Assembly (NCBI GenBank): GCA_024236155.1
Contig: JACKLA010000003.1
Coordinates: 304,086 to 368,085 of the forward strand
Direction of reading: 5' to 3'
Source: Sphingomonadaceae bacterium
GTDB lineage: Bacteria; Pseudomonadota; Alphaproteobacteria; Sphingomonadales; Sphingomonadaceae
DNA length: 64,000 bases
The notes beneath the pieces were generated by a model, which worked only from the letters and a program-made list of their open reading frames with translations, was not told where the DNA came from and searched no databases. The position numbers and the translations under genes are program-made. Position 1 is the first letter of the stretch. Each line of letters opens with the position of its first letter. Shown here in pieces: positions 8,724-16,509 of the stretch.

Positions 8724-10055
8724 TTAGCAGTAGCGGTTGGATGCCGGGCAGGACTTCTGGCCTGCCGTACCGATCGAGCGGATGAAATCGAGCCGCTGTG
8801 AGAAATCGCGCGCCGCAGCCCGCGCGTTGTAATTGTCCATCGTGCTGCTCGAACTCGTCGGCGAGCGATAGCTGCCCGAACTGTATCCGGAAGAACTCAC
8901 TGCCGATGGCGGCGCGGATGTGATCTTGAGATCGGTGTAATGCGGCGCGGTAAATTGCCGGTGCGCATTGCAGGCGTAGCTTACATTCCTGTCACAGGCC
9001 GCCTTGAGGTACTGCAACCGTTTATCCCGGTCCTCCATGTAGAAGCGGTCATCCTCGTAGAGCATCGACAGATTGTAGCACTGCACCCCGTCGCCAGCCC
9101 GGCATTTTGCCTCCAGCCAGCTCTTCAGCGGGCCGATATCGTGAAAATTATAGCTGCGTTTTTCCTGCGCGACCTTGAGCACCGAAGGGCAACCGAAGTC
9201 AGGATCGCTGCGGCAGAACGCATTGAACGCGGAGAAGGCAGCAAATGGGTCCTGACCCACCCCACCGCGACCGTAATACTGGTAGATGCCGTATTGATAG
9301 CAGCCCATCTGGTAACCACGCTCGCACGAAAAGGCGAAGGCCTTGCCCGCTTCTGCATAGTCACGGTTGCGCTCCGCATCGGTTCCACGGTCGTAAGCAA
9401 CCCGGGCGATCAGGGTGACGCGCGAACTGGCGAAGGTGTTTCCCTGCGCAGCTCCTTTCTCGTACCAAGAGAGTGCCTTGGGCAAATCCACGAAATAGCC
9501 GTACCCACCCTCGTAAATGGCGCCCATCGCCGTCTGCGCTTCCGGGCTGCCCTTGTCCGCCGCGATTTCGAAGAAGCGGATCGCAGTGAAGATGTCGGGC
9601 TCTGTCCCCTCACCTTTGAGTGCCATGTGACCGGCGTTGTAAGCGCCCTTCATGTGGCCCTTTTCGGCCAGTTGGCTGTAGTGGCGGAAGGCAGCTGGCA
9701 AATCCCTTGGCCCGCCCTTTCCCTGATCGAGATAGGCCGCGAGATTGTAGCATCCGAGGCTGTAACCGGCGTCGCAGATCTTGCGGTAAAGCGTCCGGGC
9801 AGTCACCTGGCTTGCACCTGTGGCCGTGCCATCGTCATGCATCAGCGCCAGATTGTAGCATGCGGGATAGTGCCCCGCACGACAGGCGGCGTCGAAATCA
9901 CTCGATGCCCGGACGTAATTCCTGCTCTCGAAAGCCGAATTGCCCGACTGGAACAAATCTTCGCGCGGAAAAACAGGCGCGGTTTGCGCCGTCGCAGGCA
10001 CAAGCGAGAACATCCAGCCCAACACTGTCAGCAGGCCTGCAAAAGCTCGAATCAT
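8724..10055 (-). CDS. Secreted Sel1/TPR-repeat protein
   Basis: Protein of 443 residues with a cleavable signal peptide (about residues 1-23, ending in ATAQ) and an array of Sel1-like repeats recognisable by CYNLA and GAYNAGHMAL-type helices; Cys recurs at repeat positions. The C terminus is a Ser/Gly/Tyr-rich linker followed by a short tail ending NRYC. Sel1 repeats usually scaffold protein contacts; no catalytic motif is seen. The ATG at 10055 is chosen over an upstream in-frame ATG because GAGGG sits just before it and the signal peptide starts there. It is divergent from the TPR-FecR pair and may belong to that periplasmic system, which is an inference. Confidence 0.75.
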   Translation of the reverse strand: MIRAFAGLLTVLGWMFSLVPATAQTAPVFPREDLFQSGNSAFESRNYVRASSDFDAACRAGHYPACYNLALMHDDGTATGASQVTARTLYRKICDAGYSLGCYNLAAYLDQGKGGPRDLPAAFRHYSQLAEKGHMKGAYNAGHMALKGEGTEPDIFTAIRFFEIAADKGSPEAQTAMGAIYEGGYGYFVDLPKALSWYEKGAAQGNTFASSRVTLIARVAYDRGTDAERNRDYAEAGKAFAFSCERGYQMGCYQYGIYQYYGRGGVGQDPFAAFSAFNAFCRSDPDFGCPSVLKVAQEKRSYNFHDIGPLKSWLEAKCRAGDGVQCYNLSMLYEDDRFYMEDRDKRLQYLKAACDRNVSYACNAHRQFTAPHYTDLKITSAPPSAVSSSGYSSGSYRSPTSSSSTMDNYNARAAARDFSQRLDFIRSIGTAGQKSCPASNRYC

Positions 10056-10207
10056 GTATCCCTCGGTCCAAAAACCAATGCGCAACACTGCCAGACCCGT
10101 TGCCATTCGCAACCGCAAGCCGCTTTATCTCGACGAGAAATCCTGCACCCTTCCCTGCGCCAAAGTGGCATGATAAGCCTGCCCGACTGACTGGGGAGGT
10201 CGGGAAA

Positions 10208-10585
10208 ATGCGTTTGAAGTCCTTGCGATCCATCGCCGGTGCGCTGGCGCTGTGCGCCCTTGCCGCGCCGCTCGCTGCCGAAACCATTGAAGAGCTGGAC
10301 GCGCTGAGCGACCGCACGCAGGATGAGGCGCTGGGCATCCAACTGGCGCAGGAACATGCCTCGCGCGGGGAATTCCTCGATGCGCTCGCGGCGCTCGAAC
10401 GGGTGCTGGCCGAACATCCCAAATCCCACCCTGCGCGCCTGCTTCACGCGGTCTATCTGTGCAAGGTCGATGACAAGCTTGGCGCGGCGGTCGAATTCGA
10501 CAAGCTCAAGCGCAAGAAATATTCCGACGCGCAATGGGCCGATGCCATGGCCCAGTGCGGTTTCCAGCAGGGGGATGCACGATGA
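10208..10585 (+). CDS. Small secreted TPR-like protein
   Basis: Protein of 125 residues with a signal peptide (ALALCALAAPLAAE) and about two helix pairs of TPR type: EHASRGEFLDALAALERVL, then HPARLLHAVYLCKVDD. The start ATG has GGAGG about ten bases upstream. Its TGA overlaps the ATG of the FecR-domain gene (ATGA), so they are almost certainly co-translated and probably act together in the periplasm. No enzyme motif is seen. Confidence 0.75.
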   Translation: MRLKSLRSIAGALALCALAAPLAAETIEELDALSDRTQDEALGIQLAQEHASRGEFLDALAALERVLAEHPKSHPARLLHAVYLCKVDDKLGAAVEFDKLKRKKYSDAQWADAMAQCGFQQGDAR

Positions 10586-11514
10586 TCGCACGCCGCATCC
10601 CCGCCATGAAACTGGCGCTCGCCGCGTTGTTCGGCCTGTTCCTTGCCGCCGGCCCAGCCGCCTCGCAGCAAGTCAGCGTGGGTACCGCATCGACGGTGAC
10701 CGGCAAGGTCACCATGACCAACAAGCAGATCACCAAGCCGCGCAAGATCCAGCGCCGCCAGCGCCTTGCCTGGGGCGACACGGTGCGCACCGACAGCAAG
10801 AGCAAGCTGCAGATCCTCCTGCTCGACCGTTCGACTTTCACCATGGGCGCCAATTCGCGGCTGACGATCGACCGCTTCATCTATGATCCCACCAGAGGCC
10901 GCAGCTTGAGCGGCAGCGTCGGCAAGGGTGCGTTCCGCTTCATGTCGGGGCGGCGTGACAGCCGTTCGAGCGGCAATGTCAAAGGGCCTTCCGGTTCGAT
11001 CGGCATTCGCGGAACCGCAGTCGATTTCATCGTCGGCGATCGCGCGGTCGACCTGGCAAGGAACGAAGAGGCAATTCCGCGCGGCACCAATCATGACAAG
11101 GATACCGCCATGTTCGTCGTGCTGCGCGGCCCCGGTGCCAGCACCGCAGGCGGGCTGACACCGGGTTTGGTCGATGTGACCGGGGTTTCGCGCACCGTCA
11201 CGCTCGATACCCCTTCGCTCGCCACCTATATCCCGCGCGCCGGTGCCGAACCCATCGGACCGTTTCGCATCTCGCCCACCGGGCTGTCCGATGTGCAGGA
11301 TTACCTCGCCAACAATGTCGCGCGCGCCAACAAGAAGGGCCCGCTCGACAAGCTGCTTCCTGCGCTGGGTATCGCTGCCGGGATTGCAGCAGGCGTCGCA
11401 ATCCTGAGCGACGATGACGATCCCAACGGGACCGCAAGCACCCCCACCAACCCGAACAACCCCACGGCGGGCAGCAATTATTGCCAGCAAAACCCGAATT
11501 CGCCGGATTGCTGA
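10582..11514 (+). CDS. FecR-domain periplasmic protein
   Basis: Protein of 310 residues with an N-terminal signal sequence and a FecR domain (about residues 40-150). Typical features are VTGKVTMTN at the start of the barrel, LAWGDTVRTDSKSKLQILLLD, and the GSIGIRGTAVDF turn. A membrane-compatible segment, LPALGIAAGIAAGVAIL, lies near residue 275, followed by an acidic then Asn/Pro/Thr-rich tail ending in Cys. FecR domains of this type are known from periplasmic sensors, often near CHASE2 cyclases rather than iron transporters. Such a cyclase lies two genes on, on the other strand. The gene is coupled by ATGA to the TPR-like gene. Confidence 0.82.
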   Translation: MIARRIPAMKLALAALFGLFLAAGPAASQQVSVGTASTVTGKVTMTNKQITKPRKIQRRQRLAWGDTVRTDSKSKLQILLLDRSTFTMGANSRLTIDRFIYDPTRGRSLSGSVGKGAFRFMSGRRDSRSSGNVKGPSGSIGIRGTAVDFIVGDRAVDLARNEEAIPRGTNHDKDTAMFVVLRGPGASTAGGLTPGLVDVTGVSRTVTLDTPSLATYIPRAGAEPIGPFRISPTGLSDVQDYLANNVARANKKGPLDKLLPALGIAAGIAAGVAILSDDDDPNGTASTPTNPNNPTAGSNYCQQNPNSPDC

Positions 11515-11529
11515 GCAAAGGCCGATCGG

Positions 11530-12021
11530 TTGACCGAACCAAGTGCCATGCTGCACCTCGTCTGCGGCAAGATCGCAGCGGGCAAATCGACACTGGTTGC
11601 CAGGCTGGGGGCTGAGCCGGGAACGGTTGTTGTGAGCGAGGATAGCCTGCTCGCCCGCCTTTATCCCGGCGAGCAGGAAACGCTGGCAGACTATGCGCGC
11701 AATTCGGGCCGCCTGTACGATGCCATCGCGCCGCTGCTGGTGCAGATGCTGCAAAATGGCATTTCGCTGGTGCTCGATTTTCCCGCCAACACCCCGGCCC
11801 AGCGCGCCCGGCTACGCAAGCTGTTCGAGCAGGCCGGGTGCCCGCATCGTCTGCATTTCCTCGATGTGCCCGACGACGTGTGCAAGGCGCGGCTGAGGCA
11901 GCGCAACGCAGCGGGCCTGCACGAATACACTGTGAGTGAGGAACAGTTCGACCAGTTCACCAGCCACTTCGTCCCGCCATCCGGCGACGAGGGGTTCGAG
12001 GTGGTCCGTTACGACGCCTGA
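11530..12021 (+). CDS. P-loop kinase-like ATPase (AAA_33 type)
   Basis: Protein of 163 residues opening with a Walker A motif, CGKIAAGKST. An acidic SEDSLLARLYPGE segment, a Walker B-like VLDFPANT, and a lid-like DDVCKARLRQRN follow. This is the layout of small nucleotide or aminoglycoside kinase-like ATPases (AAA_33, zeta-kinase clan); the substrate is not evident. A TTG start is used because AAAGG lies about nine bases upstream, while the ATG six codons later lacks a ribosome site. It converges on the CHASE2 cyclase gene and follows fecR closely. Confidence 0.7.
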   Translation: MTEPSAMLHLVCGKIAAGKSTLVARLGAEPGTVVVSEDSLLARLYPGEQETLADYARNSGRLYDAIAPLLVQMLQNGISLVLDFPANTPAQRARLRKLFEQAGCPHRLHFLDVPDDVCKARLRQRNAAGLHEYTVSEEQFDQFTSHFVPPSGDEGFEVVRYDA

Positions 12022-12036
12022 GGTCCGGGTCCGGTC

Positions 12037-14271
12037 TTATTTGCTGGTCGCCTGGTAGACCCCGTCCCATTCGGCATCGGGTGGCGAGGCTGCCAGTTTC
12101 TCGCAACGCTCGCGATAGAGCGCGAGCAAGGCACCCAGCCCCAGCCTTTCGTAGTCCTTTGCGCTGTCATCCAGCAATTGCCGTGCCCCGGCCCATTGCT
12201 GCGCGCGGTAGGCATTGAGCATGGCTTCATGTGCCATTCCCAGTGCAGCGATATCGTTGCCTGCCGCCCAGTCTTCATCTCCCAGCAGCGTGAAGATGGT
12301 TTCCGGCGCATCGCGTCCGACCACGCGCACGCGGTCGAGTTCGATCACGGCAAACCCGCCAAGTTGCGCGGCCATATCGGCACCGATCACGATCGGGACG
12401 CCATATGTCTTGGACAGCCCCTCCAGCCGTGAGGCAAGGTTCACCGTGTCGCCGATCAACGAGTAGCTGAGCCGCTGGCTCGAGCCCATATTGCCGACGC
12501 AGCACAGGCCCGAATCCATGCCAATGCCGATCTTCACCTCGCCCGGCCATGGCACGCCCGGATCGCCCGTCAGCTGCGCGTTGAGCGTTTCAAGCCGCGC
12601 GATCATCGCCAGCGCCGAACGTGCGCCGTTGCGGTGGTGGTCGGGATCGTCGAGCGGCGCGTTCCAGAAGGCAAGGATTGCGTCGCCCATGAACTTGTCG
12701 ACCGTCGCCTTGTGCGCCAGCAATTCGTCACACATCGGGGTGAGGAAGGCGATCAGGAAGTCGATCACCTGCTTCGGGTCCATCCGTTCCGATATGGCGG
12801 AGAAGCTGCGGATATCGCAGAACAGCACGGTCATCTCGCGCTCTTCGCCGCCGAGTTCGAGCTTGCCCGGATTGTCGGCAATCTGGCGCACCAGCGCGGG
12901 CGAGAGATAACGGTCGAACGCCTTGTGGATATAGGCACGGCGGTGTTCCTCACGATTGAAGGCAAACACCGTCTGCACCGCATAAACCGCGACCAGGGCG
13001 AGCACGGGGAAGGTGGGGTCGAACAGGAAGCCTTCGCGGCTGAAGGCGAGCCAGCTTCCTGCCCCTACCCCCGCGATACCCAGACTGCCTGCCAGCGCGC
13101 CGAGCAGCGCACCGAGACGTGGCAGCAGCAGCGCAAGCCCGCCGCCGAAGACGATAACCAGGAATGCCTCCAGCCCCAGCACCCAGTCGGGCCGGACGAG
13201 GAACTGCCCGGCGATCATCTGTTCCGCCGCTTGCGCATGGACCATGACCCCGGCGGTCTCGTCGTCGAGCGGGGTGGCGACAATATCGCGCAGGCCCGTT
13301 GCGCCGGTGCCGACGAAGACGATGGTGCCCTCGACACTGGCCGCGAGTTCATCGGTACCGACATCCCCGGCCAGCACTTTCCACGCCGGGATGACCTGCT
13401 GCGGCCGGTCTTCGCCGAACCAGACCCACAGCTCGCCCTTGCGGGTGGTCGGCACCTCGAAATCGCCGATCCTGAGCGAGGTGACCGCGCCGGGCGCTGC
13501 GCCCTCCTCGCCCGAGGCATCGCTGGTGTTGACCAGCGTGGTGCCCGCCCCCTGCGCAACCCGCAGCGCCTCGACCGAAAGCGAGGTGACCACCTGCCCG
13601 TCATACAGCGCGACCAGCGGCGCGCGGCGGGTGACGCCGTCGTCGTCCTTCTCCTTGGTCAGGAAACCCGCGCCCTGCGCAGCTTCATCGAGCTGCGGCA
13701 GCGGGGCCACCACGCCGCTATAGCTTTCCACCTCGTCCGGTATCGATCCGGCGAGCGCAACGCCGACTGGCGGCTCGTAATCCCCGCCCCGTTTGGTCTT
13801 GTAGAGGAAATACCCGTTGACGACGCTGGCAGTGCCGAGGCTTTCCGCCAGCCGCGCGTCATTGCCCGGCAACCCGTCGAGCCGCGCCGCAGCCGCATCG
13901 CCCGGATCCGCCCGGCGGAGCATTTCGGCAACCTGTTCGGGCGAGGTCCGGTCCGCCTCTGCAAACACCACGTCGAAGGCGATCACCGCCGCGCCGGCAT
14001 CGGTCAGCCGGTCGATCAGGCGGGCAATTTCGGTCCGGGGCCAAGGCCACTGCCCGATCCGCTCGATCGAATCCTCGTCAATATCGACCACCCGCACCGG
14101 CGAGTCTGCATTTTCGCGCGGTTGCACCCGCTGGTAGAGGTCGAACAGTTGCAGGCCCGGCAGCCGCAGCATGCGGAAATCGGCCCATTGCAGCAGCGCC
14201 ACGGCCAGCATTGCCAGCAGCCCGACCGCGATGGCCGTACCGTTCTGCCACTGCCGCAAACGCTCGAACAT
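12037..14271 (-). CDS. CHASE2-domain adenylate cyclase
   Basis: Membrane class III cyclase of 744 residues. An N-terminal transmembrane helix (about 13-31) precedes a periplasmic CHASE2 sensor (about 45-345, starting VRVVDIDEDSIERIG and including GAAVIAFDVVF). Three transmembrane helices follow (about 360-435), then a cytosolic cyclase domain with the first metal Asp in LFCDIRSFSAIS, VDKFMGDAILAFW carrying the Lys and second Asp, and IGDTVNLASRLEG carrying Asn and Arg. All catalytic positions look intact, so cAMP production is likely. CHASE2 domains sense unknown extracytoplasmic signals; the nearby FecR protein may be its partner. Confidence 0.9.
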   Translation of the reverse strand: MFERLRQWQNGTAIAVGLLAMLAVALLQWADFRMLRLPGLQLFDLYQRVQPRENADSPVRVVDIDEDSIERIGQWPWPRTEIARLIDRLTDAGAAVIAFDVVFAEADRTSPEQVAEMLRRADPGDAAAARLDGLPGNDARLAESLGTASVVNGYFLYKTKRGGDYEPPVGVALAGSIPDEVESYSGVVAPLPQLDEAAQGAGFLTKEKDDDGVTRRAPLVALYDGQVVTSLSVEALRVAQGAGTTLVNTSDASGEEGAAPGAVTSLRIGDFEVPTTRKGELWVWFGEDRPQQVIPAWKVLAGDVGTDELAASVEGTIVFVGTGATGLRDIVATPLDDETAGVMVHAQAAEQMIAGQFLVRPDWVLGLEAFLVIVFGGGLALLLPRLGALLGALAGSLGIAGVGAGSWLAFSREGFLFDPTFPVLALVAVYAVQTVFAFNREEHRRAYIHKAFDRYLSPALVRQIADNPGKLELGGEEREMTVLFCDIRSFSAISERMDPKQVIDFLIAFLTPMCDELLAHKATVDKFMGDAILAFWNAPLDDPDHHRNGARSALAMIARLETLNAQLTGDPGVPWPGEVKIGIGMDSGLCCVGNMGSSQRLSYSLIGDTVNLASRLEGLSKTYGVPIVIGADMAAQLGGFAVIELDRVRVVGRDAPETIFTLLGDEDWAAGNDIAALGMAHEAMLNAYRAQQWAGARQLLDDSAKDYERLGLGALLALYRERCEKLAASPPDAEWDGVYQATSK

Positions 14272-14373
14272 GATCCCCCCGCTATGCCGCCCCTCCCCGG
14301 CACCCTAGGCGCAAGGGCCGCGCTGCGACAAACCATTTTCCTACACACCCGCGCCTGTGCTTCACACTGGCGG

Positions 14374-15321
14374 ATGAGCGACACACCACACACACCCGCA
14401 AACAGGCCCGCCCGCACGCCCGGCCACACCCCCGCCACCGGCACCCTCCCGGCCTGCCTGCCCGATCCCCTCGCCTTCACCCCGGTCAAGCGGGCGAAAT
14501 CCCGCTCGAACGGGTGGAACGCGAAAGTCCAGCGCGAATTTATCGAAGCGCTGGCAAACAGCGGCAGCGTCAAATCCGCGTGCAAAAAAGTCGGCCGCGC
14601 GACCACCGGCGCCTATCAGCTGCGCCGCCAGCCCGACGCCGCCGAATTCGCCGCCGCGTGGGAAGCGGCAATGACCCACGGCATGCTGCAGGTCGAGGAC
14701 GCAGCGATCGACCGCGCGATCAACGGCACCGAGGAAACGGTCCACTACCACGGCGAACTCGTCGCCACCCGCCGCCGCTATAACGAGCATCTGGTGATGT
14801 TCATGCTGCGCAGCCGCCTGGCGGAGAAATATGGAGACGGCACCCCGCCCGGCGAGAAGGGCGCGGTGGGCAAGATGCAGCTGCGCCGCCTGAAGAAGAA
14901 ATGGAAGGCGAAGTGGTACAAGAAGTGGGAGGCCAAACTCCCGGAAAAGCGAATGAAAGACGCCGCCAGGGCACGCCAGATCATCGACGACAAGTTTGAG
15001 GAATTGCGCCAGAAAGCCCTCACACGGCGCGAATACGAATGGCGCGCCCTTAGCCGCGAAACCCGCGACGCCTACCGCCACTACCAACGCCTGCGCGCCC
15101 GCGACCTCGGCTGCGATTACGAGGAGGAAAGCCACCTGCCGAGCGAAGAAACCATCGCCGCCGAACAAGCCGAAGCAGCCGCCCTGCGTAGGCGGCGGCG
15201 CAATGCGGCGGAGGAGGAGAACGCGATCACCTTACCGCCGCCGGTGTGGCGGGTGGAGAAGGAGGCAATGCCGGAGGAGAGCGGGCCGAGGATCAGGACT
15301 TTGAAGGATGAGGGTTGGTGA
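14374..15321 (+). CDS. Terminase-small-subunit-like HTH protein, paralogue 1
   Basis: Protein of 315 residues. A Pro/Thr-rich N terminus leads to WNAKVQREFIEALANSGSV, a helix-turn-helix-like segment of the kind in phage terminase small subunits (SACKKVGRATTGAYQLRRQ). Next come EAAMTHGMLQVEDAAIDRAI and RRYNEHLVMFMLRSRL, then a long highly charged Lys/Arg/Glu helix. A second gene at 43.4-44.1 kb has the same order of motifs. No large terminase, portal or other phage gene is nearby, so a packaging role is unlikely and DNA binding is inferred only. The ATG is the first after the divergent cyclase; no strong ribosome site is visible. Confidence 0.65.
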   Translation: MSDTPHTPANRPARTPGHTPATGTLPACLPDPLAFTPVKRAKSRSNGWNAKVQREFIEALANSGSVKSACKKVGRATTGAYQLRRQPDAAEFAAAWEAAMTHGMLQVEDAAIDRAINGTEETVHYHGELVATRRRYNEHLVMFMLRSRLAEKYGDGTPPGEKGAVGKMQLRRLKKKWKAKWYKKWEAKLPEKRMKDAARARQIIDDKFEELRQKALTRREYEWRALSRETRDAYRHYQRLRARDLGCDYEEESHLPSEETIAAEQAEAAALRRRRRNAAEEENAITLPPPVWRVEKEAMPEESGPRIRTLKDEGW

Positions 15322-15442
15322 CAAGCGGGCGGTAGAGCGCGAGCCCGGTCGGCGAAGGCCGCAGGAAAGCAAGGGGGGCATCCCTCCAGATCGGACGTTG
15401 TTTGCATTGGAGAGACTACGCGATCGCTGTATCACCGTTCAA

Positions 15443-15778
15443 ATGAGCGAAGCCTACGAAAGCATCCGGCGTGGCCTGTTAGACGCTATCGATTACGCAA
15501 AGGGTGATACCACGGGGGGGGGCGCATTGTCGCTGGCCCCACCTGCCCCCGCAAAGTCGGTAACTCAGGCCAACCGCGCCAAGACCAAAATCAGCAAGGT
15601 GGAGTCGAAGACGAGCCTTAGGCTCAACTGAGCCGCCAAGCTGCGCGTGCCTGTGGCTACGCTACGCGATTGGGAGCAGCATCGGCGCTCGCCGGACACT
15701 CCGGCTCGGACGCTGTTGGGCATGGTGGATGCGGACCCGAAGGCGGCGTTGGATTTGATCGAGCGAATCGAAGCTTAG
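15443..15778 (+). pseudogene. Broken HigA-type antitoxin gene
   Basis: The ATG opens MSEAYESIRRGLLDAI, typical of the N terminus of XRE-type HigA antitoxins. The frame meets TGA at 15629-15631. After the stop, in the same frame to TAG at 15776-15778, it reads AAKLRVPVATLRDWEQHRRS and DTPARTLLGMVDADPKAAL, the classical C-terminal helix-turn-helix of the family. The segment before the stop no longer reads LSQ-x-x-FAAKL; the bases there suggest a small indel. The gene is therefore inactivated in or before the DNA-binding helix. No HigB-type toxin is visible upstream. It overlaps the end of the convergent restriction gene by a few bases. Confidence 0.75.
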
Positions 15779-16509
15779 GACAGGCTACGTAGTTCGCCAT
15801 CCTCATATTCGTAAAAATCTGGATTTCTGACTGCTACTCGCTCGACTAGTTCGCTGATCATGTCATCGAATTCGATTTGTTCATCGTGCTTGCCCACACG
15901 ATACAAACTATAGCTTGCGTGTTTTGAAGAAGCATCGAGAAGCATGAAATAGAATGCCTCATACTGCTCATCACGGCCAGCCGGGTCGTCGCGACCCGTA
16001 AACAATCGAAATCTTGTGTGCGCGTTCTCGAAGGTCGAGCGCCGCTTGAGCGTGTTGTCGGTCGCAGCACCAGAATCGAAAATGAATAAGGCACCGAGAA
16101 CTGCATACGGAAAGCGCCGATGCAGTGTGACGGCCTCAATCAGCATATCGCCGCGCCGGTTTGTTAGATTCTTCTGGTAGTTCTTCGTCCGGTTGTCTTT
16201 GAAGTTGATCGATTTTATCGAGATACCGAGGATCAAACCACTTTCCTCTGTCGACCAAGTGACGTCGACCTTCTTTGCGCCAATCCCACCAGCCATACGG
16301 CGCTCCGCACCAGAACCACCTAACTCGCCGGGAGGCGCGGGGCGTGCTTCGCTCATGCCGCGTTGGCGCAATTCTTCTGCAACCGCGAGCGCGATGTTGG
16401 CTGAAACCTTCTCGCTGTAGGCCTTCTTCTCATCGGACTTGGCCATATCGGAAGGCTTGTCGCCAGCCTCGATCAACGCCGCTTTAAGAAGATCATCTAT
16501 CCTTGCCAT
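15775..16509 (-). CDS. Predicted type II restriction endonuclease
   Basis: Protein of 244 residues directly downstream of, and overlapping, a DNA adenine methyltransferase by 17 bases. That placement is the main evidence for a restriction role. The central stretch GAKKVDVTWS followed about 15 residues later by GISIKSINF fits the beta-strand layout of a PD-(D/E)xK nuclease, with Asp in the first strand and an x-I-K in the second, though the usual acidic residue before the Lys is Ser. I do not recognise the enzyme family or specificity. The ATG at 16509 has GGGGGAAGA before it. Base composition is more A/T-rich than the flanks. Confidence 0.6.
   Translation of the reverse strand: MARIDDLLKAALIEAGDKPSDMAKSDEKKAYSEKVSANIALAVAEELRQRGMSEARPAPPGELGGSGAERRMAGGIGAKKVDVTWSTEESGLILGISIKSINFKDNRTKNYQKNLTNRRGDMLIEAVTLHRRFPYAVLGALFIFDSGAATDNTLKRRSTFENAHTRFRLFTGRDDPAGRDEQYEAFYFMLLDASSKHASYSLYRVGKHDEQIEFDDMISELVERVAVRNPDFYEYEDGELRSLS

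Noticed and set aside
12634..14373. Long upstream extension of the terminase-like gene through the cyclase gene
   Set aside because: The extension is antisense to the CHASE2 cyclase; the ATG at 14374 gives a sensible N terminus.
14374..15321. Prophage remnant suggested by the terminase-like protein
   Set aside because: No other phage gene lies within the window and a paralogue exists elsewhere, so a free-standing chromosomal family is more likely.
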